A stretch of 64,000 nt of DNA from Diphasiastrum complanatum (lineage: Eukaryota > Streptophyta > Lycopodiopsida > Lycopodiales > Lycopodiaceae), in contig CM055097.1 of assembly GCA_029204225.1 (NCBI GenBank), positions 45,496,050 through 45,560,049 of the forward strand. The letters run 5' to 3'. Shown one piece after another: positions 1-12,975 of this stretch. Below the pieces are notes generated by a model. It saw nothing but the letters and a program-made list of their open reading frames with translations, was not told the origin of the DNA and did no database searches. The position numbers and the translations under genes were made by a program. Positions within the stretch are counted from its first letter, which is position 1; every line of letters starts with the position of its first letter.

Positions 1-1091
1 TCTCCTCTATCATCTTTGTTTCTGTGTGGATCTTTACTTATAGATTTGTAATTGAGAAATTTTGCAAAGTGCATAACATAGGTGTTTCTAGCTCATATAG
101 AGTTTCGGATTTAGGTTTTAGGTTTTGTGCACCGTAGGGCATTGTATTGAAGTTGTTTTTTATATTTTGTTTGCTATGTAATATTCAATCATTGTTTCTG
201 CCTTCAAAAGGATATAGTTCGAGGTAGAGATGCTGGACATTGACAAATTACATGCCGGATGTTTCAAAAGGATATAGTTTGAGGTAGAATTGCTGGACAT
301 TGACAAATTACCTGCCGGATGTTGCTGAGCTACAAAATAATGCTAAAGGCATGGAAGTGATTGTCTTTAAGCTTTTATTTTGAAAAAAAAGATCGGTATC
401 ACTACGCCTTGCTGGGGAACCAAAAAAAATAAACAATTTCCAATTTTTATTCTCTCCGCATCCTTCCAGAATCGAAACCTCCTAATGTCAAGGAAGCGTG
501 CAGAAATTTATTGTAGTCTGAGGAAGAAGCCTAGTAGGGACCTGTAAAGTCTGAACATTCTGCTATGATAATCAATCTCCTGAAAAAGTTTAAATCTAGA
601 AGCCTCAATTAAACTCAAATACCTCAATAGTATGGAGTGCAATAGCATGTAATCCAGGTGGTGGTTTCTGGATGCTAGCTCAATGCTTGGTCCAATATCG
701 AAAATTTCAGCTTCCCTACAAATGAGAGACTTTAGGTACCTATCAAGTAACTCATGCAGATTACAGTCAATGCTGCAAACTATATACAATGCAGATGATT
801 CTGCATAAGTTTTGATGACACATTAACCAAAAATAGTGTGAAGTGTTTGAATGTTGAAGCAGTGATCATAACTTGTAGAAGTATTTGGCTTGTAGAAGTA
901 TTTGGCTCTAGAGTCTATATACTGAGCTCATAATTTCAGGTGTACATGTTCCGGAAATGTTTCGTAAATGGTTTCTCTGAGTCCAACTTTGTACTCCCGG
1001 AAAAAATTATGCAATTCAGATCATTTACAAGAAATTAACTACATAGGGGAAGAGCAACATTCAGAAGAACACATGGTCTTTCTTTGAATAG
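1..1091. other. Non-coding upstream stretch, probably RNase J intron
   Basis: This AT-rich stretch lies directly upstream of the first recognisable RNase J exon. I see no exon here that I can match to the beta-lactamase or beta-CASP parts of RNase J, so it is most simply a long intron. It holds a 60-bp tandem duplication (listed separately). The short reading frames seen on either strand have no recognisable motifs. Confidence 0.4.
203..322. repeat. 60-bp tandem duplication, two copies
   Basis: Positions 203-262 and 263-322 are near-identical direct copies at an offset of exactly 60 bases. Both contain the block GGACATTGACAAATTAC followed by TGCCGGATG. Only a few substitutions separate them, so the duplication is fairly recent. 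No coding role is visible. Confidence 0.85.
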
Positions 1092-3614
1092 ATTTTTGAT
1101 ATCAAGCTAAACTGCAAGTCAAGATGCTCTTTATCAACATCATTTGAAGTTGAACTCAACAATGCTTTTGTGTCAAATGCCAGTGTAGAAGTATGCAGGG
1201 ATGTCCCAGATGATTCAGATGAGGTCTCTGAGATAGCAAATGCTGTGCCATTTGAATTTGGATTGAGAGGCAGGATAAGGATAACTACTCGTTGTTTATG
1301 GCTTGATGGAGGAAAGCTTGTAGAGGCATTGCAAAGAGCAGCTAATGCAGCTGTTGCAAGTTGCAGAAGAGATGCTGCACTTTTCACCGTTGAGCTTACA
1401 GTTAGCAGAATGCTTAGAAAAATTGTTCAAAAATATAGCAACAAAAGGCCAGAGGTGATTGTGATAGCCACAGAAAGCACTCGGTCTCGGAGAAATGTGT
1501 CATCTTTAAGTGGGGTTTCTACTGCTGGAAGAAGTCAAGTGAAAAATGTTGCAAAGAAGCCAATCGATGAAGTGATTCCAGATCGAGATATGTTGACTGA
1601 GGATATTGCTGCTGAAGTTGTAATAACAACTGCTATACAGTCTGAAAGCAGTGATCTGATTCCAGGTACAGATCATCTATCTTTTGTGCATGACCTAGCA
1701 GTTCCTTGTTTTTTCCTCTCATGTGCAAGTAAAGTTAGTCTGACAAAATTTATCCCCAGCTATTTGCCATGAAGAGCACGACAGCTTTGATTAGAACACG
1801 CCCAACTGCTTATTTCAATGTGGAATATGGATCATCTTTGTGGCATGTCCCCTGCCAAGTTGTTATGAAATGCAAGTCAATAGTGAAGTACTGACGAGCA
1901 CAATCAGCTTATCTTTTAAACCCTTTGAGCTGTAGTGGAAGATCAATGAATGGGCTCTTTTGTGTGTTATTGGATTTCATTAAAATTCTTCGTTAAAAAT
2001 TTGTACTGAATAAATTATGATAAAATAGTGTTTTGGCATTTTGCAACTCTGTACTATGATGTGGTGTTCACTTTTTACATTCACATTGACTATGGACTTA
2101 AAAGTGACTACTATATCAAAAAGTCAATGATGAGATGCATAACATCAAGCTCTTGTAAAGAACATGATTCTTGTGGCTTGACATCACTCTACAAGATTAT
2201 CAAAAGTTCCAGATTGGACGTTATGTATGTAAATGCCTACGTGTTCTGAATTTTAACCATTTGGCTTGTGTTTCAGTAATTGTTTTAGCATGTAAATCTG
2301 TTCTATGCACCAAAAACATATCTTCTCAATAACAGAAAGGCCTAACTACAGCCTTAGTTTTGATTTAACTTTAGATTTAGAATTGATTTCAAAGAGGAAA
2401 AGCACTTTTTCTTTGACTTGTGTTGTGTACTATCAACTCTCATGCCCATTTGGCAATTGTGATGTTTGGAGTTGTACATATCTGCATTCTTTATTTATTT
2501 TGTCCGTTACCTGAAAGTAGAGGAGACCTTTCAAAGTAGCAATTTGATCTCAACTCAGCAAATAGGTTCTCAGTTTTCCTATCCTGATTAATGATCACCT
2601 CCAGAGTCACCATGAGTCGTAGAGATTTCTAAGACTGCTCAATACTTATTTGTCGTGGGATTGTCCAGATTCATGTTCTCATTTGCGCTTATTATTCTCG
2701 ATGCTTTTAATCACCACTTGATTAGAGTTTGCCAGTAGACATGATTGATTTGTGCTGAAATTTTCCTTCACTGCATGTGATGAATGAACTCTCCCTGTTC
2801 AGATATGAGTTGTCCTATGCATTTTTGTATTTGATCATGCACACTCAGATTCCCTTCATATTAGTTATTCTCTATACAATGTGGAAGCATTGGACACAAA
2901 AAATCCTTGATTATGTTATTCATCATGAGCATTAACATTTAAGTTCTGGCCAAACCTCCTACAATCTATGTTGTATTATTGATCTGCAGTTCCTTCTGCG
3001 TCTTCCTGTATTCGAGGTGACACTATAAACGATGATTTGGAAAAAATTACCGAGAGTGTTGACAGCAAATCGTCTCAAATGAAAAAGAACAGATGGAAGC
3101 CTTCGGAGATAGTGAAGCTGATTGAATTGCGTTCTCAAATGGAGTGTGAATTTGAAAAGGCGAAGATCAAGAAACCCCTATGGGAAACCATTTCATCTCA
3201 TTTATCAAACTCTGGCCATGAGCGTAATTATGGTCAGTGTAAATCTATGTGGGTATCACTTGTCACAAAATATGAGGTAAACATCTTGTCCTATTTTAGC
3301 ACTAGGTTTCTTAAACCGTAACCTTACACTACCGTCATGTTGCAATGTTCTCAATAGTTTGTTCGTTCATGGTCCTATTCTGATAATATGAGTAGTAGAA
3401 AATTATAACTCTTACCTTTTCGTACGACAATCGCACGACAGTATGTTCTGAGTTTGTGATCTCTACTATTTTCATTCTCTTTCAGACCATCTTGGAGGAG
3501 AAGTCTGCTGGTAAAACCAATAAAGCTTGGCCATACTTTGAAGCAATGCATGAAGCTTTGTCTACCAGGAAAAATGAAAGTTTATTTTTGGAGGACCAGA
3601 TGATGCAAAGCTAG
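1092..3614 (+). CDS. RNJ: Ribonuclease J, C-terminal exons with trihelix domain (partial)
   Basis: This is the 3' part of a plant RNase J gene. RNase J is a plastid-targeted metallo-beta-lactamase nuclease that trims chloroplast transcripts. Exon A ends at 1665; its open frame runs back to 1092, but the true acceptor is uncertain. It carries the RNase J C-terminal domain: IRITTRCLW, the helix [13 protein letters not shown], and [19 protein letters not shown]. The donor CCAG|GTACA is followed by a 1324-bp intron. Exon B (2990-3276, acceptor CTGCAG) encodes a GT-1-like trihelix domain with the hallmarks [21 protein letters not shown] and [16 protein letters not shown] 209-bp intron (3277-3485) follows. 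Exon C (3486-3614) gives [14 protein letters not shown] and a TAG stop. Splice phases match across both introns (phase 1, then phase 0). Land-plant RNase J proteins are known to carry this C-terminal trihelix extension. The catalytic domains lie upstream of the window. Nothing seen breaks the frame, so the gene looks functional. Confidence 0.88.
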
Positions 3615-5619
3615 TTTTGGACCAAAAGGCTTCTTCTTGCAATTCTTTGAAGAACTAAACCAGGAAAACCAAGAACAATATTGTCAAGAACTACTCGCTG
3701 ATAGGAGAATTTTGCACAATCATCTTCTTGTCTCGGTTTGTGCCAAGATCATCAATCTGCAACTTATAAGTATTTCCTTGCAGAAAATTTGCTCTATCAG
3801 TCAGGTGACAGGTGCTGGTTCTGGTTCCTGCTTTTCACTTTCTCTTGCGATGCAATCACTACAGGCATTGCATATCCAGTGAATCTCACTTATAGAAAAG
3901 TGGCATCATTCCTGGTTCTGGCTGATTGGAAAGAAATTGAATCAAAAAGGTAGTTTTTCTTGGGCTGAACACTTTGTGGATATCGTGATTTCCTTTTATT
4001 ACCTTAATAATGCTGTGAAGCAAGTCAGATTCTGATGTAGCTCTATTTTGCACACACACACATGCACAGGATCCCCATTTGCCCATGTCACAATTTCTCA
4101 CGGCAACTCGTTCTTGGCCAGCGAGCCAGAGACTTAGTTAGCTCAGGTGCACTGCTCTTCCCTCCTCCCCACTGGCTTGACGTACCTTATTTCATCCTCT
4201 CCCCACCTGCTGCTGACTCTACTTGCTCTTAGGTTAAACTGTAGGTTGATCTCCAATCTGATTTATTTCACTCTATTTGTTTTTGGCGCTCTCTTTAAAC
4301 TTCAATATGCTCCCTTCTCTTACCCTCCCTCGCGGTCCCTTTAAAATTATGCCTGTTGATAACTGCGACTCTAGATTAGTCTGCATCTATCTCGGCATTT
4401 TGCTCAGTACTGAAGTATCAACGCTCTTTTGTGTCGAGATGCATTTACCAGCTTAGATTTACACAACTATGCAGGGATACCGACGTACAAAACAGAAATG
4501 ACAACACCTGGCAGGACGTAAACTCCAAGCCCGTAGAGTTTGAATATCATGAAGCTGCAGCAGCAAAATGCTACAATCTTGGAGAAGTTGCACAAATTTG
4601 AAGATTATTTTTGAGTGTTTTTTTGCAGAAAAAGAGCCACTCTAGCAGCCCTATTGACCCTAAACTAGAATTTGCGGCAAGACATTCAGACCTATAAGGA
4701 ATAAATTAAGCCTTTCAAGATCAAATATTGAAGTTAGATGGAAATCCTTTTTCTGAGCAGGCTGTAAACAACAAACTCCAAAACCAGCTTGAGCATCTCC
4801 AACTTAATGTTACTAAATATAAGGGATGATGTCTTCAGCCAATAAACTTAGAGGCTCACCAAATTTGAATGCTGGCGCTGACGAGAACCTACTGTCTAAC
4901 AAAGTTTCAGTATTACTAAAAGAGCATCAAACTTAACTGTGAAAGGATCTGAATCGAGGAAATCCGTTTCTGATTTCCTTTATGATAAGATGGGTTTGGC
5001 AAAAGACAAAGTCCAAGAATCTTACCATCTTGGCAAGTAAATGGAAGGGAAAACAAGAGAGTAAAAGCTTTCTTTTCAAAAAGCTAGAAATCATGTGCTT
5101 TGAAATGGCAATAAACTCAAAGAGACACAAAATCTTTGTTGAGGATCTTACACTCTCTCAGCAAGTGGCGGCTAGACGATAGGGAAAAGTGGAATAATGG
5201 GGATCATAGGGCAATTGGGTTTGTTACAGAGGTAAAGCATTTTGCAAGGATCAAGGCAAGAAGTAGGAACATGTGGTTTATGGGACCACAGGATTTAAAG
5301 CTAAAACTAGGTTTTTTGAAATTGCAACAGTTTTTCTTGGAATTAAGGCATTGGACTTAGCAAGATGGCCAAGGACCTAGACATGATCCTATTATCAAAA
5401 ACATAGGAACATGAATGTGCAAAGTACAAATAGTTGATCGGTACCTTCATTACCTAGTTGATGAAAAGGGGCACTGTGGTAGGGGTTACAGCAGGGTTGC
5501 ATGCTATGTGTGGAACGATTTAGAGCATGTTATTTATTGGGATTAGAATGATTGGTATAATTACTATCTATTGCTGAAAGTTGGTGACAATCCCTTTGGA
5601 GATTTTCATATGAATTTGG
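3615..5619. other. RNase J 3' UTR and anonymous intergenic DNA
   Basis: The first few hundred bases after the stop codon are presumably 3' UTR and downstream flank. An open frame at 3637-3882 (+) starts with a short Glu/Gln-rich stretch but resembles nothing I know. From about 4.1 kb the sequence is CT-rich and then anonymous. I see no convincing gene or structural repeat. Confidence 0.35.
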
Positions 5620-5760
5620 CCAATCTCTGGAAACCTCATCTTAGTAGGAAACTTCAATGGGCAATCCAACAAAGAGCGAGCGATACTTCATAAGTCGAGA
5701 AGTGATCCTATTTGGTTACAGGAACTAGCACCATCCACCAACATTTTTAGGTTTGCAAAG
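5620..5760 (+). pseudogene. Possible LINE endonuclease scrap
   Basis: A short open stretch reads GNLILVGNFNG followed by a charged segment. This resembles the ILVGDFN strand of LINE-type AP endonucleases, where the D is catalytic; here the key position is N. The match is short and no reverse transcriptase follows, so it is at best a decayed fragment and could be chance. Confidence 0.2.
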
Positions 5761-5906
5761 AGTCATCCTCAAATATCACAGGTTACGACAAAGAGTTGTT
5801 AAAATTGTATGGAACTTTAATACACTATGGGCAAATAACTTGTTGATAACTTCGTCAAGTCATGATGTCGTCGTAAAAGGATGTTGAAGATCACTTCTAC
5901 AACACT

Positions 5907-5928
5907 CCCCCCCCCCCCCCCCCCCCCC
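5907..5928. repeat. Poly-C tract of 22 bases
   Basis: An uninterrupted run of 22 C residues (G-run on the other strand), isolated in otherwise AT-rich DNA. Such runs can fold as G-quadruplex or i-motif and are common sites of sequencing length error. Confidence 0.9.
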
Positions 5929-7099
5929 GATGGGAAAAGCCTTTTGGTGAGCTTTTTTGTGTTCAAAGCAAGCTTTTTTAGCACCTCCCTTGCCTCTTAC
6001 CTCCCTTGGTGCCACAAAAGCTTGGTCAACTATTATAACACACTCTATTGTAGTATCATCCAAGGAGCAATGGAGAGTATCCTTGTCATGTCAATGAAGC
6101 TACCTTACATATACTTTAAACACTTCACTATAATGTCTGTCAGTTATGCTTCTATACAGATTTTCAATTCCTTTAGAATGCCTTACACCCATAGTGTATC
6201 CAAAACATTTCTACTTCTACCTAGTAGGTTGAATTTTGAGCTGATAAATTATTGTGAGTTAGTTGAAAAATCACCCAAAAATCCAATTTCACAAGCTCTC
6301 TTATGAACTCTAAATCATTGGGTTTAGAGTTAGGCCAATACATATGGATTAAAACTATACATGATATGCTGATTTTAAAAAACATGAGTGTAGTAGTTAC
6401 GTAGCGTTAGCGTGATATATATTCTCGTCCATAAATTTTTTGAAAATTCAAGCCATCAAACACATGAAGATGGACAAGGCTTCCATGCAGTTTGATCGCA
6501 AATTGTATCTCGACATTGACATCGTAACACCTGATTAGACAATGGACCATAAGCGAAATTGTTAGTCATGATTCAAAAAGTAATGAAGCGACTATTGCGA
6601 ATCAATCAACAAAGGACTATGCCAATCCATCAAACAATAAATGAACAATCTATCTAAAAAGCTTGTTGTTTGTAATTTTGAATGGTGGTCAAGTATGGTA
6701 CACAGAAGATTTTGCATTAAATTTACATAGAGTGCTATAACAGTTTTAACTATAAACATGGTGCCAACTCAGTAAATGTCTTGTGTTATAGTTTGAAGAA
6801 TGATGCCGCCTAGCTAAATAGTATCTACAAGAACTATGGAAGCTACCATAATTAAACATTGGGTAGGGTAATTAATTCACAAGGATCAGTGGAACGAGGT
6901 AACGAACTTGCCAATTAAAACTAGAAAGCCCATTTATAACGCACTAGAAACACCACCATGCTATATGATAAATATGCCAAACCCAGAATAAGAAATATGA
7001 TGCCATAACCCACTGGGATCAAATAATGTCAATAAGAGTCCTATAATGAATGGTTCCTTCATATACATACACCTATTACACCAAAAGATTGAAGCCTAA
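5929..7099. other. Anonymous AT-rich stretch
   Basis: No recognisable coding, RNA or transposon feature. The reading frame at 5881-6306 (+) spans the poly-C tract and translates it as a proline run; it has no domain signature and is probably not a gene. Confidence 0.3.
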
Positions 7100-7355
7100 G
7101 AATGGACAAACATCCTCTTCTAGATGTCTTCCTCATACACTTGCATATTTCTTTGTAGAATGAACTGCTAATAAAAGAATAATCGGTGTTGCTTGTATCA
7201 ATAAGTGCTATAGACTCTCTACCCATGATACGTACCTGTAAAATGATATGATGACGTCTTGGTTTGTCGCCCATACAGCATAAACATGCTGAGCATGGCA
7301 CTTTGTTATCTTGTTTGTTTTGAAAGTCTGTGAGCTCCATATAAAGCAAACACAA
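7100..7355 (-). pseudogene. Decayed Ty3/gypsy retropepsin fragment
   Basis: On the minus strand a short frame contains IALIDTSNTDYSFIS preceded by a beta-strand-like segment. This matches the retroviral-type aspartic protease signature LIDTGSTxxFIS of plant Ty3/gypsy elements, with the catalytic glycine and spacing eroded. Upstream on the same strand (to about 7546) is a charged frame that could be degraded gag. No RT or integrase adjoins it. It is an isolated remnant. Confidence 0.35.
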
Positions 7356-7559
7356 TAATAATGTTTGGAGAGGGTTCCCATTCTATTATGTAAATTAGCC
7401 AGGTTGACAATCTTTTGAATGTGTTGCTGTTCTTCTTTTGTGTTTCTTAGCCATTGGTTGTCATCCACCATGTTTTTTTCCTGTCTGATTATGAAAAACA
7501 CAGAATGGAACATATAAATAAGTTTCATGGGACGGTTCATATTCATTCATCATTATTGT

Positions 7560-8281
7560 TTGTTTGTAAATAATTTCTCTATGCTTATTTCTCTTTGCAG
7601 ATAAGAAGAAAAATTTAAAAAGTCTCCACTCCTATTGATGGCAGAAACAGCAGCACATTCATAGTTGCATGCTTAGCTGTGAAAGTGAACTATCGATTCG
7701 TCAGTAGAAGGGGATTTTCTAAATTAGAACACAATGGTGTTAGCTGCATGCTGCTCCAAACTCATTAATTATTATCGTTTCAGACTTTTAGTCCCCAAAT
7801 TGAGGAAACTGTGAGCTCTGTAGCATTGCAGTTGAAGGGTGAGCAGTATTTGTCAGCCCAATAGTTCAATAGAAGAGAACGATTCGTCTCTTATTCTTTA
7901 ACCACAAAGGAAATAGTTGCGAGTATCACTTCTTGTTCAGGTGCAGCTATCTCCCTTTTAAATATTGACTTGCAGGTCTTGATATATTTTAGTCAAATAT
8001 TTATATGCTGTGAGGCGCTCAGAAAGTGATGTGTAAATTTGGAGTTTGTATAGGAACCCAGAAGCAGTCTTTGTACTGTTTCTTTTTTACGGGCAGTAAA
8101 TACCACGGGTGACAATCGCCAACGATTGTAGCGAATTGATGTCAAATAAATTTTCTATATGCAATCTTTCAAAATCCAGATTCTTTAAGAGTCAACCAAA
8201 CCTATTTCTGTTTATATTTGAATAGCCCTAGTTCAATTTTTTTGTGCAAAATTTCCAAATTCTCTTTCGACAAAATGTTTA
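7560..8281 (+). other. Anonymous stretch with an exon-like segment
   Basis: Mostly non-coding. A possible exon follows an acceptor-like TTTCAG at about 7783 and reads SPQIEETVSSVALQLK before a GTGAGC donor-like site. Downstream, inside the left arm of the inverted repeat, 8402-8520 reads KIVWSLIKSVDVSILKV and then EIKQCLKMQ, bounded by CAG and CAG|GTCACC. The two segments do not join in phase. I cannot name a protein, so a decayed or duplicated host gene fragment is only a suggestion. Confidence 0.2.
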
Positions 8282-9793
8282 GTCTATGCTGCTATCTTTC
8301 ACGTGCAGTAGATTCTTTGGCTCTTTAGTTCTGATTTTTGTCAGGATGAAATCACATTAATAGAGTAATTGTCTTGGGTCTTGGATGAAGGATTTTTGTG
8401 CAGCTTGAGGTTAAAATAGTCTGGAGTTTGATTAAGTCTGTAGATGTTTCAATACTGAAAGTAACAGCTCAAAGGGAAAATCAGCTTGATGGAGAGATCA
8501 AACAATGCCTCAAGATGCAGGTCACCAGGTCATCTTTGAGTTTTTCTCCTGACCTATGACACTCCCATCAGAATGACAGCTGTGTGGTCCAGTATTGGAG
8601 CACCAAACGTTGCATTCATTTCAGCAATTGGAGGGCAAATGATATCTTCAAAATTATGGGACAGGCTGCTGTACATTAACGTTTCTGAGTCCCGTCCAAA
8701 ATGATTATCAAAACCATGGCCTAGTGCTTTTAAGTACTATGATGCAACGATCATTATAGCACTGTCCTGCTTGATTTTATCTTACTTTTGATTTAATTTG
8801 AATTAAACCGTGGGTGTATTTTTCTTGGTAGTTTATGATACTTTCAGGTGTCTATGGACTGGTTTGTACAATTTTTACCTTGGTCGCGCATTGACACTTA
8901 TGACTTCTAACATTAATAAGAAAGGTTTGTATACGCTATCAAGAAAGATGAAATTCTAAAAAGGGCCATCATCTTATGTTGGATGATTGATCATTTCCTA
9001 AGCTTCATCTTATTTCAAAATCATTTGATTTCAAGTGATTGTGGCTAAGGAATGTTAGACAAGTCTAAGGCTTCTTAGACTAGCCTGTAGTAGAACCTTG
9101 GATGACAAGAATACTGCAAATGAAGGATCTCAGAAATAGAGTCAATGTGTACTCAGTAACCAGAGAGGATGATTCGTTTCAACATGAGCTGAATTCTGCT
9201 TTGTTCCATATGTTAGGGCTTCCTTGGATATTCTAACTTTTAAGTTTTGGCTTGAAAAGAATTCTGTGGAAGAGATTGACTGTTGGCAAGGTTAAGGATG
9301 CATAGAAGCAATGTCCTCTGTGGTGGCTTGGGGGTGAATTCTGATTATTGCACTTGTATAACAGAGGTGGAAAAACAACGGTAGTTAATGTGCTTGGTTG
9401 AAGAGGTTGACTTTGATGAGGAAATGTGTAGTGGGAAAACCTAAATTTCTGGGTATACCCGATTGCATGAGGATGAGTGTTAGTGGATATCATAACAACG
9501 ATGTAACCATTTATAACTGTTTCTTTTGATGCTATGAGACTCTCGGGGAGTAGACTTCTCCTTGTTTCTGAAGTTGTGTGACAAATGAGTAAACTGGGTA
9601 TGTGGGTTTTATATGACGATGCTTTAACAACTTTTGTTATTTTCCATCTCAAAGAACTTTTGACTCATTATTGAGCTTTTGAATCTCAACAAAGGAAAGT
9701 GTTGGGGAATCTGCAACAAATTCAGATCATTGGTTTATTTTTCAGAGGGTTTATAAATACATCGCGATAACAAGTTCTGAATTTGTATTTCTT
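8282..9793 (+). repeat. Large inverted repeat, left arm
   Basis: This arm is the reverse complement of 11555-12976. Matching blocks run from GATTCTTTGGCTCTT near 8312 (partner near 12953) to the segment ATAAATACATCG near 9763 (partner near 11577). An 86-codon open stretch on its minus strand (9233-9493) is repeated with only a few changes at 11768-12028 on the plus strand. The left arm has an extra segment near 9690-9755 that the right arm lacks. Function is unknown; it could be the long terminal inverted repeat of a DNA transposon or a foldback duplication. Confidence 0.85.
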
Positions 9794-9920
9794 TAATAGT
9801 TTTTAGATTGTTGTACTCTCAACTTTTCTTTAATAGTTTTTAGATTGTTGTACTAAGCATTTGCAAGTACTATTGTTGTACTAAGCATTTGAGAGTACAA
9901 CAATCTAAAAACTATTAAAG
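9791..9920. repeat. Nested 30-bp palindrome near the inner end of the left arm
   Basis: CTTTAATAGTTTTTAGATTG and the next ten bases (9791-9820) recur as an exact inverted copy at 9891-9920, with a partial direct copy at about 9826-9855 between them. The loop also holds a direct repeat of TTGTACTAAGCATTTG. It can form a strong hairpin. Confidence 0.85.
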
Positions 9921-11554
9921 AAAAGGACTCGAATGACTTTCACATAACCAAGAAAGTTTGAACATAAGAGATGTCTCAAATAAACACAAGGGGACATTAA
10001 ATACGTCATATTTTGCTTTTAAAATGAAATTTAATGTTCTACCTCATAGCTTTAGAACTCGACATCATATGTGCATGTTTTTTGACATGTATTAGATCAA
10101 ACATAATATAGTTATTGTCCACTCATGATCATGGTCTTCACTACTTTGTCTAACCCACCCATAGTTCAAAACTCATAAGATCAAAAGTTTTGTATTGTCG
10201 AGTACCACCATCGTACTTGGACCCTATGGCCTAAATACCTACCATGGTTCATCACATAATCAATCCACTAATCACTTGTGAGTAGTCAATTGATTAGCTG
10301 CCCTTAGGTAATCAATCCTTTGATTGCTCTATGATGCATCAAGTAAATGATCCTTTGGTTACTCGACACCCATGATATGTTGGCCAATTAAAATTCAGTC
10401 CTGACATTAAATACACATTATTCTACAATGTACAATGCATTCATGCAATTAATATTGCCATAAAATGATAAGCGCACCATCACCATCACCATCATAAAAT
10501 TATTCTTTACTAAAAATAGCAAATTATCCATGCCTAACTCCCAACGTAACAATTGCATGGTTATTTTAGGGTAACAAAGTGCTAAAGCCATACCCCATTC
10601 AAGACATGCTTACCCATGCAAAACGATATACAAGTCCATTTGAGGTGCAACCCTTGTTTCTACTTATACATATGATATGGTAAGCCAAAGTATTCAAACA
10701 ACATAGGAGCAAAATACTTGTTGCTAATGGGATAATGAGAGCTACTTTACCACATGGCAAGTGCCCACATTTTTCATTTAGTTAATCTACTTGAGCATGT
10801 CTTAATATGTGTTAGCTCAATATTTACAATGGTGGAGATTGAGCTTTGGGACCCCCATTGTCCACTAGAATATTGCACCCTGCTTTTTGGCTTGCAATTT
10901 GATTGGTTTTGATCTGTTAAGCTGAAATTACAGAGCCCTCACAACATGCATTGGAAAACATGGAGCCATTGTAGATAAGTAGCCCTCCTAAAAGAAATGT
11001 TTCAACCTCGCTCAAAGTTTAGTCTTTGGGCAAGATTTTTGCAACACATTGAGCTTGATAATGTGCATTTCTTGGCTTATGATTTAGATCACCACTCGTC
11101 CCTCATGTTCCCATTACCATGGCTCGACAAGAAGAGTCACCAAACATTTCCATTATGTCTCTTTAATACACATTATCAAGTTCATTATATGTGTGGTCGT
11201 AATGCAAAATTATGTCCAAAAACATTGCTAGTGCCAACACAATAAAGGGCACCCACTTTCTAAACAGATAGCTTGTGTAGTCAATTTCATTGGCAATCAT
11301 TTACAAAATACAACAGGACAATCCTTAACAGATTCTTCATCACATGCTAACCATATTTCAAAAGGGATTTTTTTATCATGACAAAATCACAATATTTCAG
11401 CAGTTTCCACACATCCAAATGCTCTACCATTTAAAGAAGCTTCTTGATCAGCACATATTGACCAAGACTCTAGGTATTGCAGTTTTGATGGAGGTGATTG
11501 ATGGATATTTCACACACCATCTTTTTCTGCCAACAAAGAATATTTTCGGAGCAA
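9921..11554. other. Unique centre of the inverted repeat
   Basis: This 1.6 kb lies between the two arms. It has no recognisable transposase. A plus-strand frame at 10997-11245 and another at 11344-11601 are unmatched to anything I know. There is a short CACCATCACCATCA run near 10478-10492. If the structure is a transposon, this would be its cargo or a degenerate core. Confidence 0.35.
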
Positions 11555-12975
11555 TACAAATTCAAAAATTGCTATCCCGATGTATTTATGCTTTTTGTTG
11601 AGATTCAAAAGCTCAATAATGAGTCAAAAGTTCTCTGAAAGCATCATCATATAATACTCGCATACCCAGTTTACTCATTTGTCACAAATTTAGAAACAAG
11701 GAGAAGTCTACCCCCAAAGAGTCTCATAGCATCAAAAGAAACAGTTATAAATGGTTACATTGTTGTTATGATATCCACTAGCACTCATCCTCATGCAATT
11801 GGGTATACCCAGAATTTTAGGTTTTCCCACTACACATTTCCTCATCAAAGTCAACCTCTTCAACCAAGCACATTAACTACCGTTGTTTTTCCACCTCTGT
11901 TATACAAGTGCAATAATCAGAATTCACCCCCAAGCCACCACAGAGGACATTGCTTCTATGCATCCTTAACCTTGCCAACAGTCAATCTCTTCTACAGAAT
12001 TCTTTTCAAGCCAAAACTTAAAAGTTAGAATATCCAAGGAAGCCCTAACATATGGAACAAAGCAGAATTCAGCTCATGTTGAAACGAATCATCCTCTCTG
12101 GTTACTGAGTACACATTGACCCTATTTCTGAGATCCTTCATTTGCAGTATTCTTGTCATCCAAGATTCTACTACAGACTAGTCTAAGAAGCCTTAGACCT
12201 ATCTAACATTCCTTGGCCACAATCACTTGAAATCAAATGATTTTGAAATAAGATGACTGATCAATCATCCCACATAAGATGATGGACCCTCCTTAGAATT
12301 TCATCTTTCTTGATAGCATATACAAACCTTTCTTATTAATGTTAGAAGTCATAAGTGTCAATGCGCGACTAGGATTGTCCAAGGTAAAAACTGTACAAAC
12401 CTAGAAGATGTGCGCAGCCAATAGACACCTGAAAGTATCATAAACTACCAAGAAAATACACCCATGGTTTAATTCAAATTAAATCAAAAGTAAGATAAAA
12501 TCAAGCAAGACAATGCTATAATGATCATTGCATCATAGTACTTAAAAGCACTAGGCCATGGTTTTGATAATCATTTTGGACAGGACTCAGAAACATTAAT
12601 GTACAGCAGCCTGTCCCATAATTTTGAAAGTATTATTTGCCCTCCAATTGCTGAAATGAATGCAATGTTTGGTGCTCCAATATTGACCCACACAGTTGTC
12701 ATTTTGATGGGAGTGTTATAGGTTAGGAGAAAAACTCAAAGATGACCTGGTGACCTGCATCTTGAGGCATTGTTTGATCTCTCCATCAAGCTGATTTTTT
12801 CTTTGAGCTATTACTTTCAGTATTGAAACATCTACATGCTTAATCAAACTCCAAACTATTTTAACCTCAAGCTGCACAAAATCCTTCATCCAAGACAATT
12901 ACTCTATTAATGTGATTTCATCCTAACAAAATTCAAAACTGAAGAGCCAAAGAATCTTATGACGAAGAGCACATA

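Noticed and set aside
3637-3882. Separate small gene after RNase J
   Set aside because: No motif and no start or splice context; more likely 3' flank.
5881-6306. 141-codon ORF starting at the poly-C tract
   Set aside because: Its proline run comes from the C tract; no domain or splice support.
9233-9652. Minus-strand 139-codon ORF
   Set aside because: Repeated in the other inverted-repeat arm but without family match; open length is modest and the arm copies differ by frame-neutral and non-neutral changes alike. Not called as a gene.
10997-11601. Two plus-strand ORFs in the centre of the inverted repeat
   Set aside because: No recognisable transposase or other motif; length is within chance for AT-rich DNA.
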